Shown: piece by piece, positions 22,893-24,808 of the stretch
Layout: each line of letters begins with the position of its first letter
Numbering within the stretch: the stretch's first letter is position 1
Assembly: GCA_964422185.1 (NCBI GenBank)
Contig: CAYRAG010000027.1
Coordinates: forward strand, 1 to 24,808
Source: CALXCT01 sp964422185
GTDB lineage: Bacteria; Bacillota; Clostridia; Oscillospirales; Oscillospiraceae
Reading direction: 5' to 3'
DNA: 24,808 bases
Position numbers and translations under genes: made by a program
Notes under the pieces: model-generated
Told to the model about the DNA's origin: nothing
Database searches by the model: none
The model's input: the letters and a program-made list of their open reading frames with translations, nothing else

Positions 22893-23021
22893 CCATATTT
22901 CCCGCGGTTCCCCGTTCCCGAAAACCCCTCTCCCGGCCCTGCCGCGCCGCGGCCCCGTCTTCGTGGAGGCTGTATTTCGAACCGTCCCGGCGGAGATCCG
23001 CGCCGCACGGCCGTTTTTTTC

Positions 23022-23051
23022 TGGACAGATCCCGCGCCGGCGCGGTATCAT
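23022..23051 (+). promoter_or_regulatory. Probable promoter of the transposase-like gene
   Basis: TGGACA (23022-23027), an 18-bp spacer and TATCAT (23046-23051) form a fair vegetative promoter. The expected start near 23058 lies 20 nt before the ATG at 23080, leaving room for the ribosome-binding site. Confidence 0.5.
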
Positions 23052-23079
23052 GTCCCACAGGAAGAAAGGCGGGATCGCC

Positions 23080-24789
23080 ATGGCGAGAAAACCGAATCCG
23101 GACAGCCCGTACCGGGTCACCATCCACACCATCGGGAAGCACCGCTACGCCAGCACCCAGCGATCCAGTGTGGATCCGGCCACGGGGATGCGGATCTACC
23201 GCCGCGTCCACTGGGGCACCGTCGACGAGAACCTCCGGTTTCTCCCGGGAAAGGCATATGTCCTGGCGGCGCCGGAGGAGCGCTCCCGGCTGATCTTCCC
23301 GGAGGACTGGGATCTGAGCGAGGCCGATCGGCTGACCGGGCCAGGTGAGATACGGGAGCGGCAGGGTGAGCGCTTCCTGTACGGAGATGTCTGGCTTCTG
23401 GAGCAGCTGGCGGAGGCCGAAGGGATACGCCGGGATCTCACGAGCGCGCTGGCCGGCAATGAGGCAATGGCCGACGCGGTGCTCACCCTCGCCTGCTTCC
23501 TGCTGTGCGACCGCGGGGTCAGCGTCCGGGCGGATCTCTGGCAGAGAGTCGCGAAGACCCCGTACCCGGAACCCCTCACCGCCCGGCATACCGCGGAGAT
23601 CCTGCGCGGGATCCCGGAGGACAGCCGGACGCAGCTGCTTCGCCTGCGCACCGCACGATATGAGAGCAGGATGCGGTACGCGGTGGATCGCGACGGCCAG
23701 TCCGTCCGGGAGGACGACTCCGGCTACGGAGAGATCCCGGATCCTTTCGCCTCCTCCCGTTCCCCGGAAGTCACGGTCTACGCCTCCGACGGCTTCATTC
23801 CCGTCTATTACAAAACTTTCCCCTGGAACCACCCGGATCCCCGCGGTCTGACCCCTGTCCTGGACGATCTCCGCCAGACCGGTTTCCCGGACTTCATCGT
23901 GATCACGGACAGGGGATACGAGTCGCTCCGGGGGATAGACGCGTACCTCGCCGCGGGGCAGCCGATGGTCATGAGAGCCGGAGTGCGGCAGGGGCGGGTC
24001 TCCCGGCGGATCCAGGCGCTGGTACGCGGCGGATCCCCCGAGGACGGGATGGAGTGCGACCCCGGAACGGGGATCTGCTTCCGGCAGTACGACGCGGGGC
24101 ATCGGATCCGGTACCCCGGGCGAGAGGGAACCGCACAGCTGAAACTGAACCTGTACCTTGACCCGGAAGTCCGCGGCAGGGAACTGGAGGAGCTGGATCA
24201 CGCGCTCCTCTCGCTGGAGGACGGACTGGAGGAGCTTCGCCTGCGCCGGATCCCGCTGAACGGGTACGACAAAGCCTGGTACGCCGACCGCTTCTACCAT
24301 CTCACCCTGGATCCGGCGGACGGGACGCTCCAGGAGTACACCCTCAACGAGGAGAAAGTCGCCCAGTGGCGGCGGGAATCCGGATTCTTCGCCAACCTCA
24401 CCTACCGGGTCAGCCTGGATCCGATGGAGGCGCTGCGCTGCTGCCGTCTGCTGGCGGAACAGGGGCCGTACCTGCGCACCATGGACGAGCGCCTTGCGGC
24501 GGCGCTGGGTCAGGAGGATCCGTACGGCAGCTGCCGAACCGGGCGCCGGCTGGTTCTGTTTGTGGCGCAGAGTCTGGACAGCCTCCTCCACCGCGTCCAC
24601 CGGGAAAAACTGTCCGGACGGTATGAGACCGCCGCGGATGTGCTCGATGAAATGCGGCCCATCCTCTATCTCTCGCACCCGGGCATGCCGGAGGCCGTCA
24701 CGCGGTTCACCGGGGCGCAGGCGGACATCTGCGCGGCATTCGGATTTCAGGTGCCGCCGGGCTGCGAGCCGGAGCAGGCCGGATCCTGA
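23080..24789 (+). CDS. IS1634/IS4-like transposase relative with altered active site
   Basis: The 569-residue protein follows the IS1634-type transposase layout: N-terminal YRVTIHTIGKHRYAST and HWGTVDEN, then FPEDWDLSE, the RNase H-like core, and C-terminal VLDEMRPI and GAQADICAAFGFQ. The first two acidic positions are kept, D203 in YAVD and D277 in VITDRGYES. The C-terminal YREK signature (Y-2-R-3-E-6-K) appears lost: at 454-468, where active relatives as I recall them have YRLRDEQEKYF, this protein has CRLLAEQGPYL, placing Gly (G462) at the catalytic glutamate. Residues after D203 also differ from the usual Ser/Thr. The frame is intact, with AAAGGCGG and a promoter upstream and composition like neighbouring genes. 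No terminal inverted repeats were found. A domesticated or decaying transposase is the best reading. Confidence 0.75.
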   Translation: MARKPNPDSPYRVTIHTIGKHRYASTQRSSVDPATGMRIYRRVHWGTVDENLRFLPGKAYVLAAPEERSRLIFPEDWDLSEADRLTGPGEIRERQGERFLYGDVWLLEQLAEAEGIRRDLTSALAGNEAMADAVLTLACFLLCDRGVSVRADLWQRVAKTPYPEPLTARHTAEILRGIPEDSRTQLLRLRTARYESRMRYAVDRDGQSVREDDSGYGEIPDPFASSRSPEVTVYASDGFIPVYYKTFPWNHPDPRGLTPVLDDLRQTGFPDFIVITDRGYESLRGIDAYLAAGQPMVMRAGVRQGRVSRRIQALVRGGSPEDGMECDPGTGICFRQYDAGHRIRYPGREGTAQLKLNLYLDPEVRGRELEELDHALLSLEDGLEELRLRRIPLNGYDKAWYADRFYHLTLDPADGTLQEYTLNEEKVAQWRRESGFFANLTYRVSLDPMEALRCCRLLAEQGPYLRTMDERLAAALGQEDPYGSCRTGRRLVLFVAQSLDSLLHRVHREKLSGRYETAADVLDEMRPILYLSHPGMPEAVTRFTGAQADICAAFGFQVPPGCEPEQAGS

Positions 24790-24808
24790 GTCCGGCGGAA
24801 GTTCTCCC

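Noticed and set aside
22867..24678. Long open frame on the minus strand (603 codons)
   Set aside because: It is antisense to the transposase-like gene, which has clear family motifs; the minus-strand product has none.
23080..24808. Complete active insertion sequence
   Set aside because: No terminal inverted repeats or target duplication could be found on the left side, the right side is cut by the window end, and the catalytic signature looks lost.

Overview
The window looks like part of a draft scaffold from a G+C-rich, spore-forming clostridial Firmicute, probably of the Oscillospiraceae type. The evidence is the IspH-ribosomal S1 fusion gene, a GerW sporulation protein, IreB, ScpA/ScpB, a butyrate-type CoA-transferase, Shine-Dalgarno sites in front of nearly every gene and frequent TTG/GTG starts. 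The genus is inference. Two runs of exactly 100 N (13042-13141 and 19493-19592) are scaffold gaps of probably unknown true length.

Left part (1-7888). A less G+C-rich 3' gene fragment at the edge encodes the C-terminal helix-turn-helix end of an AlbA_2/ATPase-like regulator. After a gene-free stretch comes a leftward acetyl-CoA hydrolase/transferase family gene of the butyryl-CoA:acetate or 4-hydroxybutyrate CoA-transferase type, with its own sigma-A-like promoter. Rightward genes follow: a MobA-like nucleotidyltransferase, trpS with its own promoter, a TagO/WecA-type polyprenyl-phosphate GlcNAc-1-phosphate transferase overlapping a UDP-GlcNAc 2-epimerase gene (first steps of a wall teichoic-type glycopolymer), a terminator, an unrecognised membrane-anchored protein and a YfcE-type metallophosphoesterase.

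Accessory islet (7878-9993). A complete AlbA_2/ATPase/HTH gene of less G+C-rich composition lies between two identical 74-bp direct repeats. The first repeat covers the last codons and stop of the phosphoesterase gene. The arrangement suggests insertion, or recombination between dispersed repeats.

Middle (10073-12990). ireB has its own promoter and terminator. A strong bidirectional terminator separates it from a leftward, secreted and membrane-anchored 5'-nucleotidase-family gene, which has a strong promoter and a roughly 270-nt leader.

Right part (13018-22892), all leftward. One operon is M50 peptidase-scpA-scpB-DUF2953-gerW-[gap]-rluB: chromosome condensation, sporulation and rRNA modification. 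It is followed by rpiR-yhiN-cmk-plsC-ispH/rpsA, whose genes mostly overlap by a few bases. The rpiR promoter carries an array of TGCAAG sites, including a perfect 12-bp palindrome, that could be an operator. A divergent rightward gene (23080-24789) encodes an intact IS1634/IS4-like transposase relative whose C-terminal catalytic signature appears replaced.

I saw no rRNA, tRNA or CRISPR array and no recognisable defence system. The most interesting items are the repeat-flanked AlbA gene, the transposase relative with a lost active site, and the candidate RpiR operator array.
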